A stretch of DNA of 64,000 bases from an uncultured beta proteobacterium (GCA_903838565.1 CAILZB010000080.1:41711-105710), one strand, 5' to 3'. Shown: positions 1 through 11,028, counted from the stretch's first letter. Numbers and translations are program-made. Notes: generated from the letters alone by a model not told the origin.

Positions 1-540
1 GACCAGACCCAGGTCCTGCAGGCGCTGGGCCGCCACCCGGTTGCCCAGCATCAGCAACTCGGTCGCGGCCTGGCGCGGCAGCGCGCGGCTCAGGTGCCAA
101 CTGGCTCCCGCGTCGGGTGACAGGGCGATATTGCTGTAGGCCATCACGAACTTGGCGTTGCGCGCTGCGACGATGAAGTCGCAGGCCAGGGCCAACGAAA
201 AGCCCGCCCCCGCGGCCGCGCCTTCAACCGCGGCGATCACCGGCTTGGGACAGGTTCGTATGGCCTCGATCCAGTTGTGCAGACCTTCGAGTTGCTGCGT
301 CATGAACTCGGGCGCTTGATCGCGGCTGGACTGCAGGCGGTGCAGGTTGCCACCGGCGCTGAAGTTGCCGTCGGCGCCCACGATCACGATGCTTCGCACT
401 TCCGGATTGGACTCCGCAGCGTTGAAGGCTTCGACGCCGGCCGCATACATCGATGCCTCGAGCGCGTTGTGAAAACCGGGATTGCTCAGGGTCAGAATCA
501 TGGTCAGACCCTGGCTGGCGCTTTTGAGTTCGGCTGTCAT
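1..540 (-). CDS. Enoyl-CoA hydratase/isomerase family protein, C-terminus cut by window edge
   Basis: Crotonase-fold protein acting on acyl-CoA thioesters; 180 residues are visible from an ATG at 540 and the frame is still open at base 1. Oxyanion-hole glycines lie in NFSAGGNLHRL (residues 59-69) and in AAAGAGFSLA (108-117). Where classic hydratases have a Glu after Pro near residue 134, this protein has Ala-Tyr, and it carries SPDAGASW at 141-148. That resembles the PD-x-GG-x-W of PaaG-type ring-oxepin/epoxide isomerases, so an isomerase role is as likely as hydration. It is divergent from the GST gene at 662. Substrate is not deducible. The missing C-terminal third prevents a firmer subfamily call. 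Confidence 0.85.
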   Translation of the reverse strand, partial: MTAELKSASQGLTMILTLSNPGFHNALEASMYAAGVEAFNAAESNPEVRSIVIVGADGNFSAGGNLHRLQSSRDQAPEFMTQQLEGLHNWIEAIRTCPKPVIAAVEGAAAGAGFSLALACDFIVAARNAKFVMAYSNIALSPDAGASWHLSRALPRQAATELLMLGNRVAAQRLQDLGLV

Positions 541-661
541 GTTTGGGACGGGCAAAGTGGGGATTATTGCGTGACACTTGGACCCGCGCTTGAAGCCGAG
601 CCAAATACGCGCGCGACGGCTCGGCCCGTCTTGTCATTCACGATCGATTGGAAACACCTTC

Positions 662-1327
662 ATGGTCCTGCAACTCTGTGGTTTCTCCGCCAGCAACTAC
701 TACAACAAGATCAAGCTGCAGCTCCTGGAAAAGGCCGTTCCCTTCGAGGAGGTTCTGGCCTGGACCGGCAGGGGCGATGCCCATGTGCTCAGCGCCTCGC
801 CTCTGGGCAAGGTGCCGTTTCTGATAACGCCGCAAGGCCCACTGTGCGAGTCCATCGCCTGTGCCGAATACATCGAGGCGGCCTATGCGGAAAACCCCTT
901 GCTTCCCGCTGAGCCCTACGCGGCGGCGAAGGCGCGGGAGCTGATTCTGTTCCTGGAGTTGCACCTGGAACTGGTGGCGCGTGAACTCTATGCCGAGGCT
1001 TTTTTTGGCGCCAAGGTGAGCGATGGCGCCAAGGAGCGCTGCCGCAAGCTTCTGCTCAAAGGCGTTGCAGGTTTCGGCCAGCTGGCAAGATTCTCACCCT
1101 ACGTCGCGGGGGATGCATTCACCTTGGCAGACTGCGCCGCAGTCGTGCACCTGCCCTTGGTGTCCAGCGCGAGCAGGATCATCTACGGCGAGGACCTGCT
1201 GGCCTCACTGCCGGTGCGCGACTACCTCAAGCGCGTGGGCGAACGCGCCACGGTGCAAAAGGTCAACGCTGATCGGAAGACAAGCACCGAGGCCATGATG
1301 GCGTGGAGCAAAGCCAAAGCGCCGTGA
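662..1327 (+). CDS. Glutathione S-transferase family protein
   Basis: A 221-residue cytosolic GST-like protein. The N-terminal thioredoxin-like domain runs from MVLQLCGFSASNYYNKIK to about residue 75 and contains the cis-proline segment GKVPFL and the glutathione-binding acidic-Ser pair in CESIACAEYIE. The remainder is the all-helical C-terminal domain with the N-cap-like segment FTLADCAAV. I chose the ATG at 662 because it starts exactly at the first beta strand of the fold; upstream in-frame codons from 578 add a non-GST extension. The family conjugates glutathione or serves as peroxidase or isomerase, and the substrate is unknown here. It stands alone, divergent from the crotonase gene and convergent with the dehydrogenase that ends at 1346. 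Confidence 0.88.
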   Translation: MVLQLCGFSASNYYNKIKLQLLEKAVPFEEVLAWTGRGDAHVLSASPLGKVPFLITPQGPLCESIACAEYIEAAYAENPLLPAEPYAAAKARELILFLELHLELVARELYAEAFFGAKVSDGAKERCRKLLLKGVAGFGQLARFSPYVAGDAFTLADCAAVVHLPLVSSASRIIYGEDLLASLPVRDYLKRVGERATVQKVNADRKTSTEAMMAWSKAKAP

Positions 1328-1345
1328 TATCGGTCGTCAGGCTGG

Positions 1346-2353
1346 TCAGCGCCGCACCTGCAGCGCACCCGGGTTGACGATGTTGGTGGGGGTTCCCTTG
1401 AGGAAATTCACGACGTTGTCGAAAGCGGTGCCGAAGTACAGTTCGTAGCTGTCCTGCTCCACATAACCGATGTGCGGCGTGCAGATGCAGTTCTCCAGTC
1501 GCAGCAGCGCATGTCCCTGCAGGATGGGTTCGGTTTCGAAAACGTCCACTGCAGCCATGCCGGGCCGGCCTCGGTTCAGTCCCGCGATCAGGGCGTCGGG
1601 CTCGATCAGTTCGGCCCGTGAGGTGTTCACCAGCAGCGATGTGGGCTTCATCTGCGAAAGGTCCTCGAGCGTGACCGCACCTCGCGTGGCGTCGTTCAAA
1701 CGCAGGTGCAGACTCAACACATCGCTGTCGATAAAGAACTGCTGCTTGCTGCTGGCTGCTGCGTAGCCCTGTGCCAGCGCTGCCTGCCGTGAGGTTTCGC
1801 TGCCCCAGACCAGGACCTGCATGCCGAAGGCCTGACCGTAGCCCGCGAGCAGTTGGCCGATCTTGCCAAATCCCCAGATGCCCAGGGTCTTGCCTTTGAG
1901 TACCGATCCAATGCCGAAATTCGCTGGCATGGAGGCCGCCTTGAGGCCGGACTGTTGCCAGGCACCGTGCTTCAGATTGCCGATGTACTGCGGCAGCCTT
2001 CGCATCGCGGCCATGATCAGCGCCCAGGTCAGTTCCGCTGCTGCCACCGGCGAACCCGTGCCCTCGGCCACGGCGATGCCGCGCTCGGTGCAGGCAGGAA
2101 TGTCGATATGGCTTCCGACGCGACCAGTTTGCACAATCAGCTTGAGTTTGGGCAACTTTTCCACCAGTTGCCGATTGATGTGGGTGCGCTCGCGAATGAG
2201 CACGATCACATCGGCATCCTTGAGGCGCACCGACAACTGGCCCATGCCCTTGACCGTATTCGTGTAGACCTTGGCAGGGAATGCTTCGAGTTTGGAGGCG
2301 CACTGCAACTTGCGCACAGCGTCCTGGTAGTCGTCCAATATCACAATATTCAT
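1346..2353 (-). CDS. D-isomer-specific 2-hydroxyacid dehydrogenase family protein
   Basis: A 335-residue NAD(P)-dependent dehydrogenase of the D-2-hydroxyacid family (glycerate, phosphoglycerate, formate and related enzymes). The Rossmann glycine motif GIWGFGKIG is at about residues 158-166. The substrate-binding Arg is in LLVNTSRAELIE, the catalytic Glu in VDVFETEPI, and the catalytic His in CTPHIGYVE. The N-terminus MNIVILDDYQDAV is typical of the 'phosphoglycerate dehydrogenase-like' subgroup common in Burkholderiales, with no ACT domain at the end. It has no obvious operon partner. The exact oxidised substrate cannot be assigned. Confidence 0.9.
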   Translation of the reverse strand: MNIVILDDYQDAVRKLQCASKLEAFPAKVYTNTVKGMGQLSVRLKDADVIVLIRERTHINRQLVEKLPKLKLIVQTGRVGSHIDIPACTERGIAVAEGTGSPVAAAELTWALIMAAMRRLPQYIGNLKHGAWQQSGLKAASMPANFGIGSVLKGKTLGIWGFGKIGQLLAGYGQAFGMQVLVWGSETSRQAALAQGYAAASSKQQFFIDSDVLSLHLRLNDATRGAVTLEDLSQMKPTSLLVNTSRAELIEPDALIAGLNRGRPGMAAVDVFETEPILQGHALLRLENCICTPHIGYVEQDSYELYFGTAFDNVVNFLKGTPTNIVNPGALQVRR

Positions 2354-2520
2354 GCCCCGATTGTGCCTTGTCGAGGCGGCAAACTCGGCGCAGGTGCCAT
2401 CCCATCAGGCAGCCGCATGCAGCACGATTCCCACGACCGCCGAGCTGCGCTACCGCGGCGCGAAGCGGGGCAATGCCGACTTCTGGCGGGTGCAGAAGCC
2501 TATTACCGGTTGATCGCGGG

Positions 2521-2823
2521 CTACGAGCCCGGGCCTTCGATGGCAGCCAGGCGGTCCAGTTCGGCGCAAACGTCGGCCATGCGGCCTGAAATCACCATGC
2601 GACCAAAGGCGCGGCTGCCCTGAACGCCATCCAGCACGCGCACCACCCGCAGCGGACGCTGCGTGGCCGCTCTCAGGCTGCAGGCCGGAAGCGAAAGCGG
2701 CGAACGGGCGGCGGCGGTCGGCGCGACCCGACGCCATCGACGCGATGCGGCGCTGGCGCAGTCCTGTAGAAAAGTGTGCAGTGGTGCGAACAGTTTGGCG
2801 GTGGTGAACAAGGCAATTCCCAT
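2521..2823 (-). CDS. Conserved-looking hypothetical protein upstream of lexA's 3' end
   Basis: A 100-residue frame starting MGIALFTTAKLF, with the SD-like AAGGAAA shortly before the ATG. The C-terminal half (RVLDGVQGSRAFGRMVISGRMADVCAELDRLAA) has ordinary amino-acid composition and looks like a conserved short domain. The middle is Arg/Ala/Ser-rich and less convincing. I do not recognise a function. It lies just downstream of lexA on the same strand, separated by 42 bases, so it may be co-transcribed. Bases 2354-2520 beyond its stop hold no gene I can support. Confidence 0.5.
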   Translation of the reverse strand: MGIALFTTAKLFAPLHTFLQDCASAASRRWRRVAPTAAARSPLSLPACSLRAATQRPLRVVRVLDGVQGSRAFGRMVISGRMADVCAELDRLAAIEGPGS

Positions 2824-2865
2824 GGCTTTTCCTTCAGCGATAGAGGCAGCAACAATGACGACGGG

Positions 2866-3552
2866 TTACATCAACATGGTGTTGCGGATCAGTCCGACCG
2901 CAAGACCTTCAATCTCAAAGGGCTCACCCGGTTGCACCACGATCGTGGCGTAGTCGGGGTTCTCGGCGTGCAGTTCGATCACGCCCTGGTTGCGCCGAAA
3001 CCGCTTCACCGTGACGTCGTCGCCGAGTCGCGCCACCACAATCTGGCCGTTCTTGGCCTCCTTGCTGGCCTGCACCGCAAGCAGATCTCCGTCCATGATT
3101 CCCGCGTCGCGCATCGACATGCCGCGCACCTTGAGCAGGTAATCGGGTTGACTTTGGAACAGGCTGCTTTCAAAGCTGTAGGATCGATCCACGTGTTCCT
3201 GCGCCAGAATGGGAGAACCCGCGGCCACGCGTCCGATCAGTGGCAGCACCAGATTGGCCAGGGTCTGCAGCGGATTGGAAAAATGCTTGAAGCGGGATTC
3301 GTGGATGCTGCGCAGCGTGTCGGTCTTGAGTCGGATGCCGCGCGAGGTCCCGCTGACGAGTTCGATCACGCCCTTGCGCGCCAGCGCCTGCAGGTGCTCC
3401 TCGGCGGCGTTGGCTGACTTGAATCCCAGTTCATGCGCGATTTCGGCCCGCGTGGGCGGGGCGCCGGTGTGGGCAATGGCGTTCTGGATCAGTTCCAGAA
3501 TTTGCTGCTGGCGCGCCGTCAATTTGACGGGGAAAGTGGGCAGGTCGGTCAT
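2866..3552 (-). CDS. lexA: LexA repressor, SOS regulator
   Basis: A 228-residue transcriptional repressor of the SOS response with self-cleaving peptidase activity (S24). The N-terminal winged helix ([13 protein letters not shown], then [21 protein letters not shown]) binds SOS boxes. The Ala111-Gly112 cleavage site is in GRVAAGSP, the catalytic Ser146 in [11 protein letters not shown], and the catalytic Lys183 in DDVTVKRF. An in-frame ATG at 3594 would add 14 residues, but the ATG at 3552 has a CAGGAG ribosome binding site eight bases upstream and gives the normal LexA N-terminus. Two SOS boxes lie 51-85 bases upstream, so autoregulation is expected. Confidence 0.97.
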   Translation of the reverse strand: MTDLPTFPVKLTARQQQILELIQNAIAHTGAPPTRAEIAHELGFKSANAAEEHLQALARKGVIELVSGTSRGIRLKTDTLRSIHESRFKHFSNPLQTLANLVLPLIGRVAAGSPILAQEHVDRSYSFESSLFQSQPDYLLKVRGMSMRDAGIMDGDLLAVQASKEAKNGQIVVARLGDDVTVKRFRRNQGVIELHAENPDYATIVVQPGEPFEIEGLAVGLIRNTMLM

Positions 3553-3602
3553 GATGGCGGCTCCTGTGGTTTGGGCTTTGCTGGGCAGCGGCATCAGAAA
3601 AC

Positions 3603-3637
3603 CTGTACCAATATCCAGTAGCTGTATTTTTATTCAG
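3603..3637. promoter_or_regulatory. Tandem LexA (SOS) boxes
   Basis: Two CTGT-N8-xCAG sites lie end to end. Box 1 spans 3603-3618 (CTGT, eight bases, CCAG) and box 2 spans 3622-3637 (CTGT, eight bases, TCAG). Each matches seven of the eight conserved half-site bases of the CTGT-N8-ACAG consensus known from E. coli and betaproteobacteria. They sit 51-85 bases before the lexA start and only 20-54 bases before the divergent asparaginase start. Confidence 0.85.
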
Positions 3638-3656
3638 TTTTAAAAAGATTGCAAGC

Positions 3657-5365
<1,709 letters not shown>

Positions 5366-5469
5366 TCAAGATCGGGTGGCGCCGCTGAGACGGTGACCGG
5401 CCCGCAGCGCTTCGTTGGCTTGAAGAATAGCACGCAAGGCCTTGTGCCCGGCTTACGCGAGCCAGCGCC

Positions 5470-6237
5470 TCATGCGCGAAAGAGTTGCCTGACCCGTTCC
5501 AGATCCTCGGGTGTGTCCACGCCCGGACCCGGTGCCTGGGCGCTCACGTGCACCGCAATCCTGTGGCCGTGCCAAAGCGCGCGCAACTGTTCCAATGATT
5601 CGATCAGTTCCAGTGGCGCCTGCGCCAGGCTCGGGAAGAGCCGCAAAAAGCCCACCCGATAGCCGTAGATGCCGATGTGGCGCAGCGGTGGCGGCGAGGG
5701 CAACTGGGCCATTCCAGGGCTGGAGCCATCGCGCCACCAGGGAATCGGAGCGCGGCTGAAATACAGCGCGTTGCCCGACGCGTCAAGCACGACCTTCACG
5801 ACGTTGGGATTGTTGAACTCGGCCGCGCTGTCGATGGCGTGCGCCGCGGTGCTCATGCTCGCACCGGTCTGCAGTCGCAGCAACTGAGCAACCGCCTGCA
5901 CCAGCGAAGGATCGATCAGCGGCTCGTCACCCTGCACGTTGACGACGATTTCTTCGTCGCTCAGCCCCAGCATGTCACAGGCCTGGGCCAGACGGTCGCT
6001 TCCGGATGGGTGGTCCTGGCGTGTGAGCACCGCCTCGACCTGATGCGCGCGGCAGGCGGCAATGATCTCGGCGCTGTCACCCGCCACCACGATGCGCGGT
6101 ACGGCGCAGCCGCCGATGCTGATGGCAACGCGCTGCGCTACCCGCACCACCATGGGCACGCCGCCAATGTCGGCCAAGGGCTTGTTGGGCAGGCGGGTGG
6201 AGGCCAGCCGGGCCGGAATCAGTACCGTGTAGTTCAT
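5470..6237 (-). CDS. kdsB: CMP-KDO synthetase (3-deoxy-manno-octulosonate cytidylyltransferase)
   Basis: A 255-residue cytidylyltransferase that activates KDO with CTP for lipopolysaccharide inner-core assembly. The nucleotide-binding signature [15 protein letters not shown] is at residues 7-21. The metal-binding segment [13 protein letters not shown] and the substrate loop [12 protein letters not shown] are also visible. It lies 30 bases downstream of the Trm112-like gene in the same operon as lpxK, so two steps of LPS biogenesis are grouped. Length and motifs match the family throughout. Confidence 0.97.
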   Translation of the reverse strand: MNYTVLIPARLASTRLPNKPLADIGGVPMVVRVAQRVAISIGGCAVPRIVVAGDSAEIIAACRAHQVEAVLTRQDHPSGSDRLAQACDMLGLSDEEIVVNVQGDEPLIDPSLVQAVAQLLRLQTGASMSTAAHAIDSAAEFNNPNVVKVVLDASGNALYFSRAPIPWWRDGSSPGMAQLPSPPPLRHIGIYGYRVGFLRLFPSLAQAPLELIESLEQLRALWHGHRIAVHVSAQAPGPGVDTPEDLERVRQLFRA

Positions 6238-6267
6238 GTTGCCAGCGACTGGAGAGAAGATGGACGG

Positions 6268-6453
6268 CTACTTCTTTTCAAGCTCTTCGTCGCTCAGCAC
6301 CCGAGCCTCGTTTTCCAGCAGCACGGGGATGCCGTCGCGCACCGGGTAGGCGAGTCGGGCACTGCGCGATATCAGTTCCTGCTTGTTGTGATCGAACTGC
6401 AGCGCTCCCTTGGTAACGGGGCAGACCAGGAGTTCAAGAAGTTTGCTGTCCAT
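6268..6453 (-). CDS. Trm112 family (UPF0434/YcaR-like) protein
   Basis: A 61-residue protein beginning [18 protein letters not shown]. The family is a small zinc-ribbon-like activator fold related to Trm112, which in eukaryotes supports methyltransferases; the bacterial role is not settled. Here only one cysteine (Cys11 in VCPVTKG) remains, so a full zinc site is not formed, as is common in bacterial members. It starts inside the 3' end of lpxK (20-base overlap), which implies translational coupling, and precedes kdsB. Confidence 0.9.
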   Translation of the reverse strand: MDSKLLELLVCPVTKGALQFDHNKQELISRSARLAYPVRDGIPVLLENEARVLSDEELEKK

Positions 6454-7480
6454 GGGGTGGTTCTCGGGTGAAGGGTTCGGGCGATGATAGCTTTGCCTTG
6501 AGGGACGCAGGAAGCATGGACTCCAGCGCCGACAGGAACGTGCCCTCCAGTTCCAGCGCCAGCGGCACCGCCAGAGCCGCAGGGTGCGAACGCCACAGCT
6601 TGGCCGCGTCCTTTTCGGTGCAGAGCAAGATGGTGTCCGGTTGCAGTGAAACGCGCCAGCCATCGAATGAAAAGTGATCGGGCAGCGCGATGGTTTGCGC
6701 CAGCTCGAGCCCGGCAGCGCGCAGCAGGGCGAAAAAATTCTGCGGGTTGGCAATGCCTGCGAGCGCCACCAGGGACTTGCCACGCAAACTTGACAGGGCC
6801 ACGGTCGAACCGTCCTGGCGCAGCGCCTGCGGCGCCAATTCACGCCTGGCCTTGAACCCGGCGAACGCTTTGGTTGCCCCGGTATGCAGCACCAGGTCCA
6901 CCGGGCGCGGCCAGGCCTCGCGCAGCGGCCCCGCGGGCAGGATCCAGCCATTTCCAATGCCGCGATCGTCGAAGACGCAGATGTCGATGTCGCGCTTGAG
7001 CGCCAGGTGCTGCAAGCCGTCGTCGCACAGCAGCACATCGGTTTGCGGATAGCTTGTAACAAGGGCCTGCGCCGCCTCAATGCGCCTGCTGGCGACGAAC
7101 ACCGGCACCCGGCATCGGCGCTGTATCAGTTGCGCTTCATCACCGACGTCGGCGGCCTGGCTGTGTTCCTGCACCTCGCGGCAATCGTGGGTCGTGCGGC
7201 CATGGCCGCGGGAGATCACGCCCGGATGCAGTCCCCTCGACTGCAGGTGCTGCACCAGCGCCATCACCACGGGTGTCTTCCCGGCGCCGCCGGCGATCAC
7301 GTTTCCCACCACGATCACAGGCACGGGCGCCGAATGCGCCACCAGAAAGCCCCACCGGTACAGCACGCGGCGCAGCGCCAGCAAAAAAAGGTAGCACCAC
7401 GAGATCGGCAGCAGCAGCCAGGCGAATGGGCCGCGGCGCATCCAGATGAGTGGCAGGAAATTCTCGATGGTGCGTCGCAC
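6434..7480 (-). CDS. lpxK: Tetraacyldisaccharide 4'-kinase
   Basis: A 348-residue inner-membrane-associated kinase that adds the 4'-phosphate to the lipid A precursor. A hydrophobic N-terminal anchor lies at about residues 18-40. The P-loop is [16 protein letters not shown] at about 56-71, and the downstream catalytic segment is [15 protein letters not shown]. The family usually has GGTGKTP; Ala in place of Thr is a tolerated variant. It starts 11 bases after the exbB-like gene and overlaps the Trm112 gene. A partner exbD gene is often found just before lpxK in this family of bacteria but is absent here. Confidence 0.96.
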   Translation of the reverse strand: MRRTIENFLPLIWMRRGPFAWLLLPISWCYLFLLALRRVLYRWGFLVAHSAPVPVIVVGNVIAGGAGKTPVVMALVQHLQSRGLHPGVISRGHGRTTHDCREVQEHSQAADVGDEAQLIQRRCRVPVFVASRRIEAAQALVTSYPQTDVLLCDDGLQHLALKRDIDICVFDDRGIGNGWILPAGPLREAWPRPVDLVLHTGATKAFAGFKARRELAPQALRQDGSTVALSSLRGKSLVALAGIANPQNFFALLRAAGLELAQTIALPDHFSFDGWRVSLQPDTILLCTEKDAAKLWRSHPAALAVPLALELEGTFLSALESMLPASLKAKLSSPEPFTREPPHGQQTS

Positions 7481-7491
7481 TGGCGAACCGA

Positions 7492-8118
7492 TCAGACGAA
7501 ACGGCGCAATGTCTTGAGGTGGCGCAAAAAGCGTTCGGCCGCCAGTTCCAGCGTCAGCAAGTAGGCGTCGACGCGGGCGCGGAAATAGCGCCAGAATATC
7601 AATGAAGGGATCGCCACCATCAGTCCGAACGCGGTGTTGTACAGGGCCACCGAGATGCCGTGCGCCAATTGGGCCGGGTTGGCACCGCTGTTGGGCGACT
7701 GCGAGCCAAAGATCTCGATCATGCCGATGACCGTTCCCAGCAATCCCAGCAGCGGTGCGGCTGAGGCGATCGTGGCCAAGGCGCTCAGATAGCGCTCCAT
7801 GCGGTGCGCCACTTCGCGCCCGGCGCCCTCCATGGTCGCGCGCAAGTCCTCTTCCGGGCAGTGAGGATTGGCGTTCAGCGCGCGCAGCCCGCTGGCCAGC
7901 ACTTCACCCAGCGCGGAATTCTTTTCCAGCCGGGTCACGACGTCCGGCACCGGCACCGCCTCACGCGCCACGCGCAAGGCATCATCCAGCAGCCTTGGCG
8001 GCGCGATGCGCGACTCCTTCAGACTGACGAAGCGTTCGATCACCAGCGCCATGGCCAGCACGGAGCAAACGATCAAGGGCCAGATGGGCCAACCTGCGGC
8101 TTGTATGATCGAAAGCAA
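7492..8118 (-). CDS. MotA/TolQ/ExbB proton channel family protein
   Basis: A 208-residue inner-membrane protein of the ExbB/TolQ energy-transducing family. Three membrane segments are visible: about residues 9-28 ([19 protein letters not shown]), about 110-130 ([22 protein letters not shown]), and about 150-172 ([20 protein letters not shown]). The conserved channel residues lie in GLLGTVIGM and ALYNTAFGL. ExbB normally works with ExbD to drive TonB-type transport. No exbD lies beside it, since lpxK follows after 11 bases. It is the first gene of the lpxK/kdsB/adk operon. Confidence 0.9.
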   Translation of the reverse strand: MLSIIQAAGWPIWPLIVCSVLAMALVIERFVSLKESRIAPPRLLDDALRVAREAVPVPDVVTRLEKNSALGEVLASGLRALNANPHCPEEDLRATMEGAGREVAHRMERYLSALATIASAAPLLGLLGTVIGMIEIFGSQSPNSGANPAQLAHGISVALYNTAFGLMVAIPSLIFWRYFRARVDAYLLTLELAAERFLRHLKTLRRFV

Positions 8119-8449
8119 GGAACACTCCGGGCTGATGTGGGGCTGAGCGATTATGGCGCAGCTCGGCGCGCCGTTTGGGTCGCGTTCGTCGGTGCGGCCA
8201 GCATCGGGGAGCGTTGCCGATGTGGAGCTGCGGCCATTCTTTGCCCCACAAAATCTGTGGACAAGTTTGTGAACAACCGGACCGCATCGGGGTCCTGACC
8301 CGCACCGCAGCGTCGCCCGGACAGAATGATTAAAGTTTGAGCAGAAATAAATCCAATGAAATCATCCACTTGCACCGCAGATGTAGCGTTTGAGGCGGTT
8401 TTCGCGGTGCGCCAGGGTCGCCATGTCCTCTGTGGGAAAGCCGCACGCC
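8119..8449. other. Divergent intergenic region between exbB-like gene and xseA
   Basis: This 331-base stretch should hold the promoters for the exbB-lpxK operon (minus) and xseA (plus). No clear sigma-70 pair stands out. On the minus strand a 29-codon frame ending at 8362 (…MATLAHRENRLKRYICGASG) has coding-like composition but no convincing ribosome binding site, so I do not call it a gene. Confidence 0.4.
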
Positions 8450-9775
8450 ATGACTGAGCCATGGGACGCTGCGGCCCCGCTGGAGCCGCGCACCATGGGT
8501 GCAGTGGCCCGGGTCTGGCAGGTCGGTGCCCTTTGCCGCGCCGTGGCCGATGCGCTGGAGGCGCGTTTCAATCCGGTCACGGTGCAGGGGGAGATCTCCG
8601 GCTTTTCGCGCGCGTCCAGCGGACACTGCTACTTTTCCGTGAAGGACGAGCAGGGGCAGATTCGCTGCGCGATGTTTCGCCGGGCCGCCAGTTTGCTGGA
8701 TTTTTCCCCACGCGACGGCGAACTGGTGGAGTTGCGCGGTCGCCTGGGTGTGTACGAGCAGCGCGGGGATCTGCAACTGATCGTCGAATCCATGCGCCGT
8801 GCCGGGCAGGGCGCGCTGTTTGAGCAGTTCCTGCGGCTCAAAGCCAAGCTCGAGTCCGAGGGACTGTTTGATGCGGCGCGCAAACGAAGCCTGCCGCTGA
8901 TGCCGCGCGCCATCGGCGTCGTCACCTCTCTGGGCGCGGCTGCGCTGCACGATGTCGTGACCGCCTTGCGCCGGCGCGTGCCGCACATTCCGGTGATCGT
9001 GTCGCCGGCGTTGGTCCAGGGCGCTCAGGCGGGCGCCGATCTGGTGCATGCGCTTTCTGCGCTGTATCGATGCAGGCAGGAGGGGTCGTCCCCGGTCGAC
9101 GTGATCCTGCTGGTGCGCGGAGGGGGTTCGATGGAGGATCTCTGGGCGTTCAACGACGAAGCCCTGGCGCGCTGCATCGTTCAAAGCCCGGTACCGGTGA
9201 TCTGCGGCGTGGGGCACGAGACCGACTTCACCATTGCCGACTTCTGCGCCGATTTGCGCGCGCCCACACCGACCGCGGCGGCTGAACTCGTGTGTCAGCC
9301 GCAGGAGGTGTGGCTGCGGGCCCTGCTGCTGCTGCAAAGACGGTTGGGCGATGCCGCGGATCGGCGCCTCGAGTCGTACAGCCAGAGGCTCGATTTCGCC
9401 GGCTCCCGCTTGGGTCGACCGTCGGGTGGCCTGGCACAGGCGCAAGCACGCCTTGCGCTACAGCAACAGTGCCTGCGGCATGCAGCGCAGACCCGGATCA
9501 GGCAGTGCCGCACCGACTTGCAGGCGCTACAGATCGGTTTTCCCAGCGCTGTCGGCGCCAGCCTGCAGAACGAGCAGCGGCGGCTGGAATCGTTGGGGCT
9601 GCGCCTGCAACTCCTGGATCCGACCCGGGTGCTCAGGCGCGGCTACGCCTTGTTGCGTGATGCCAGCGGACGCCCCATCACGAGTGTGCAGCAGACCCAA
9701 CGCGGCCAAGTGCTGCGGGCAAGCCTTGCGGATGGCGAGGTTGATCTGAGCGTTTCCAGTGTGAGTCCGAAATAA
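8450..9775 (+). CDS. xseA: Exodeoxyribonuclease VII large subunit
   Basis: A 441-residue large subunit of the bidirectional single-strand-specific exonuclease VII. The N-terminal OB-fold ([22 protein letters not shown]) binds DNA. The catalytic domain includes [34 protein letters not shown] and [15 protein letters not shown] long helical region near the C-terminus precedes the terminal [15 protein letters not shown] segment. Starts at 8390 (TTG), 8423 (ATG, weak AGGG upstream) and 8450 are possible; I prefer 8450 because homologues begin close to the [11 protein letters not shown] segment. The small subunit gene xseB is not adjacent. Confidence 0.95.
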   Translation: MTEPWDAAAPLEPRTMGAVARVWQVGALCRAVADALEARFNPVTVQGEISGFSRASSGHCYFSVKDEQGQIRCAMFRRAASLLDFSPRDGELVELRGRLGVYEQRGDLQLIVESMRRAGQGALFEQFLRLKAKLESEGLFDAARKRSLPLMPRAIGVVTSLGAAALHDVVTALRRRVPHIPVIVSPALVQGAQAGADLVHALSALYRCRQEGSSPVDVILLVRGGGSMEDLWAFNDEALARCIVQSPVPVICGVGHETDFTIADFCADLRAPTPTAAAELVCQPQEVWLRALLLLQRRLGDAADRRLESYSQRLDFAGSRLGRPSGGLAQAQARLALQQQCLRHAAQTRIRQCRTDLQALQIGFPSAVGASLQNEQRRLESLGLRLQLLDPTRVLRRGYALLRDASGRPITSVQQTQRGQVLRASLADGEVDLSVSSVSPK

Positions 9776-9821
9776 TTTCTACAATCAGCCTTTTCCCACC
9801 AACTCAAACCCGAAGGAAATC

Positions 9822-10403
9822 ATGGAACACACCCTGCCCGCACTGCCGTACGCGATCGATGCTCTGGCCCCTCACTACTCCCGGGAAACCCTGGAATACC
9901 ACCACGGAAAGCACCACAACGCCTACGTCGTGAATCTGAATAACCTGCAAAAGGGCACGGATTTCGAGAACATGACACTGGAGGAGATCGTCAAGAAGTC
10001 CAGCGGTGGCGTGTACAACAACGCGGCGCAAATCTGGAACCACACTTTCTTCTGGAACTGCATGCAGCCCAATGGTGGCGGCGCACCCAGCGGCGCGCTG
10101 GCCGATGCGATCAACGCCAAGTGGGGCACCTACGCGGCTTTCAAGGAAGCTTTCGTCAAGTCCGCAGTCGGAAATTTCGGCTCGGGCTGGACCTGGCTGG
10201 TGAAGAAGGCCGACGGTTCGGTCGACATCGTGAACATGGGCGCAGCCGGGACGCCTTTGACGACGGGCGACAAGGCCTTGTTGACCGTGGACGTGTGGGA
10301 GCACGCCTACTACATCGACTACCGCAATCTGCGCGCCAAGTTTGTCGAAACCTTTTTGGACAAGCTGGTGAACTGGGGCTTTGCCCAAGCCAATTTCGGC
10401 TGA
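9822..10403 (+). CDS. sodB: Iron superoxide dismutase
   Basis: A 193-residue cytoplasmic superoxide dismutase converting superoxide to hydrogen peroxide and oxygen. The four metal ligands are visible: His27 ([10 protein letters not shown]), His75 ([11 protein letters not shown]), and Asp158 and His162 ([11 protein letters not shown]). The pattern [15 protein letters not shown] with GSGWTWLV is typical of the Fe form. The ATG has a strong GAAGGAAA ribosome binding site. It follows xseA by 46 bases and ends just before a symmetrical terminator. Confidence 0.97.
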   Translation: MEHTLPALPYAIDALAPHYSRETLEYHHGKHHNAYVVNLNNLQKGTDFENMTLEEIVKKSSGGVYNNAAQIWNHTFFWNCMQPNGGGAPSGALADAINAKWGTYAAFKEAFVKSAVGNFGSGWTWLVKKADGSVDIVNMGAAGTPLTTGDKALLTVDVWEHAYYIDYRNLRAKFVETFLDKLVNWGFAQANFG

Positions 10404-10432
10404 TCTCATGAACCACGCCGCCTGGCGTGAAC

Positions 10433-10464
10433 CAAAAAAAACCGGCATACAGCCGGTTTTTTTT
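10433..10464. terminator. Bidirectional rho-independent terminator
   Basis: An A-run, ACCGGC, a five-base loop, GCCGGT and a run of eight T form a stem flanked by A/T tracts on both sides. It sits between sodB (+) and the DUF192 gene (-), which converge, so it can stop transcription from either direction. Confidence 0.85.
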
Positions 10465-10498
10465 AGCCCGTCTCGCGTCTCGACGCGTTTGGACGCCG

Positions 10499-10984
10499 CT
10501 ATGGCGCCCGCTCAAAAGGCCTGCCTCCGAGCTTGACGCCGGACTTGATCCCCTTCTTGGCGAACCAACCCTGGTTCATTTCCAGCACGTAGCGCACGGG
10601 CTTGGTCGAGCAGTGGGACTGGGTCGTCTGGGGCTTCATGTCGACCAGATTCACGATGCTGCCGTCGTCAGCGACAAAGGCGGCCGTCAGCGGGATGAGG
10701 GTGTTCTTCATCCAGAAACATTGGGTTGCGGGTTGGTCAAAAACAAACAGCATGCCTTCATGCAATGGCATTTCCCGACGCTGCATCAGCCCGAGCTGCT
10801 TTTGCTCCGCCGTCAGGGCCAGTTGCACCTCGATCTGGTACATCCCGGCCGTCAGTTTGATGCGGGGCAGGTCGAGTTGGGGCACTTCTTGAGCCCATGC
10901 AGGCGGCAGGGCGCTGCCCAGCCCCGTCAGCATGACAGCCGCTACAACCAGCGAATGCCGCAAAATACTTCTCGCTAGCCGCAT
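10499..10984 (-). CDS. DUF192 family exported protein
   Basis: A 161-residue protein with a signal peptide (residues 1 to about 32, ending AWAQ) followed by a DUF192 domain containing LGLMQRREMPLHEGMLFVFD and CFWMKNTLIPLTAAFV. The family is a small beta-barrel of unknown function, often periplasmic. The ATG at 10984 has GGAGG five bases upstream; a TTG frame start at 11002 lies inside the ribosome binding region and is unlikely. A strong hairpin ends at 11002, immediately upstream of this ribosome binding site, so expression may depend on read-through from the gene upstream. Confidence 0.9.
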   Translation of the reverse strand: MRLARSILRHSLVVAAVMLTGLGSALPPAWAQEVPQLDLPRIKLTAGMYQIEVQLALTAEQKQLGLMQRREMPLHEGMLFVFDQPATQCFWMKNTLIPLTAAFVADDGSIVNLVDMKPQTTQSHCSTKPVRYVLEMNQGWFAKKGIKSGVKLGGRPFERAP

Positions 10985-11001
10985 AAAAGCCTCCAAAAAC
11001 A

Positions 11002-11028
11002 AAAATGCCCGCCAAAGGCGGGCATTTT
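11002..11028 (-). terminator. Strong rho-independent terminator after the Ala/Lys-rich gene
   Basis: A perfect 12-bp stem (11002-11013 with 11017-11028) has a three-base AAA loop. The stem core is TGCCCGCC and is flanked by A/T so that a U-run follows on the minus-strand transcript. It lies 17 bases past the stop of the Ala/Lys-rich gene and directly before the DUF192 ribosome binding site. Confidence 0.85.

Noticed and set aside
2360..2513. Short + strand stretch with ordinary-looking residues (TAELRYRGAKRGNADFW)
   Set aside because: No start with a ribosome binding site and no family recognised; could be a gene remnant.
8362..8450. Possible 29-codon gene on the minus strand (ending KRYICGASG)
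   Set aside because: Coding-like composition, but no ribosome binding site and it overlaps the xseA start region; kept only as a note.
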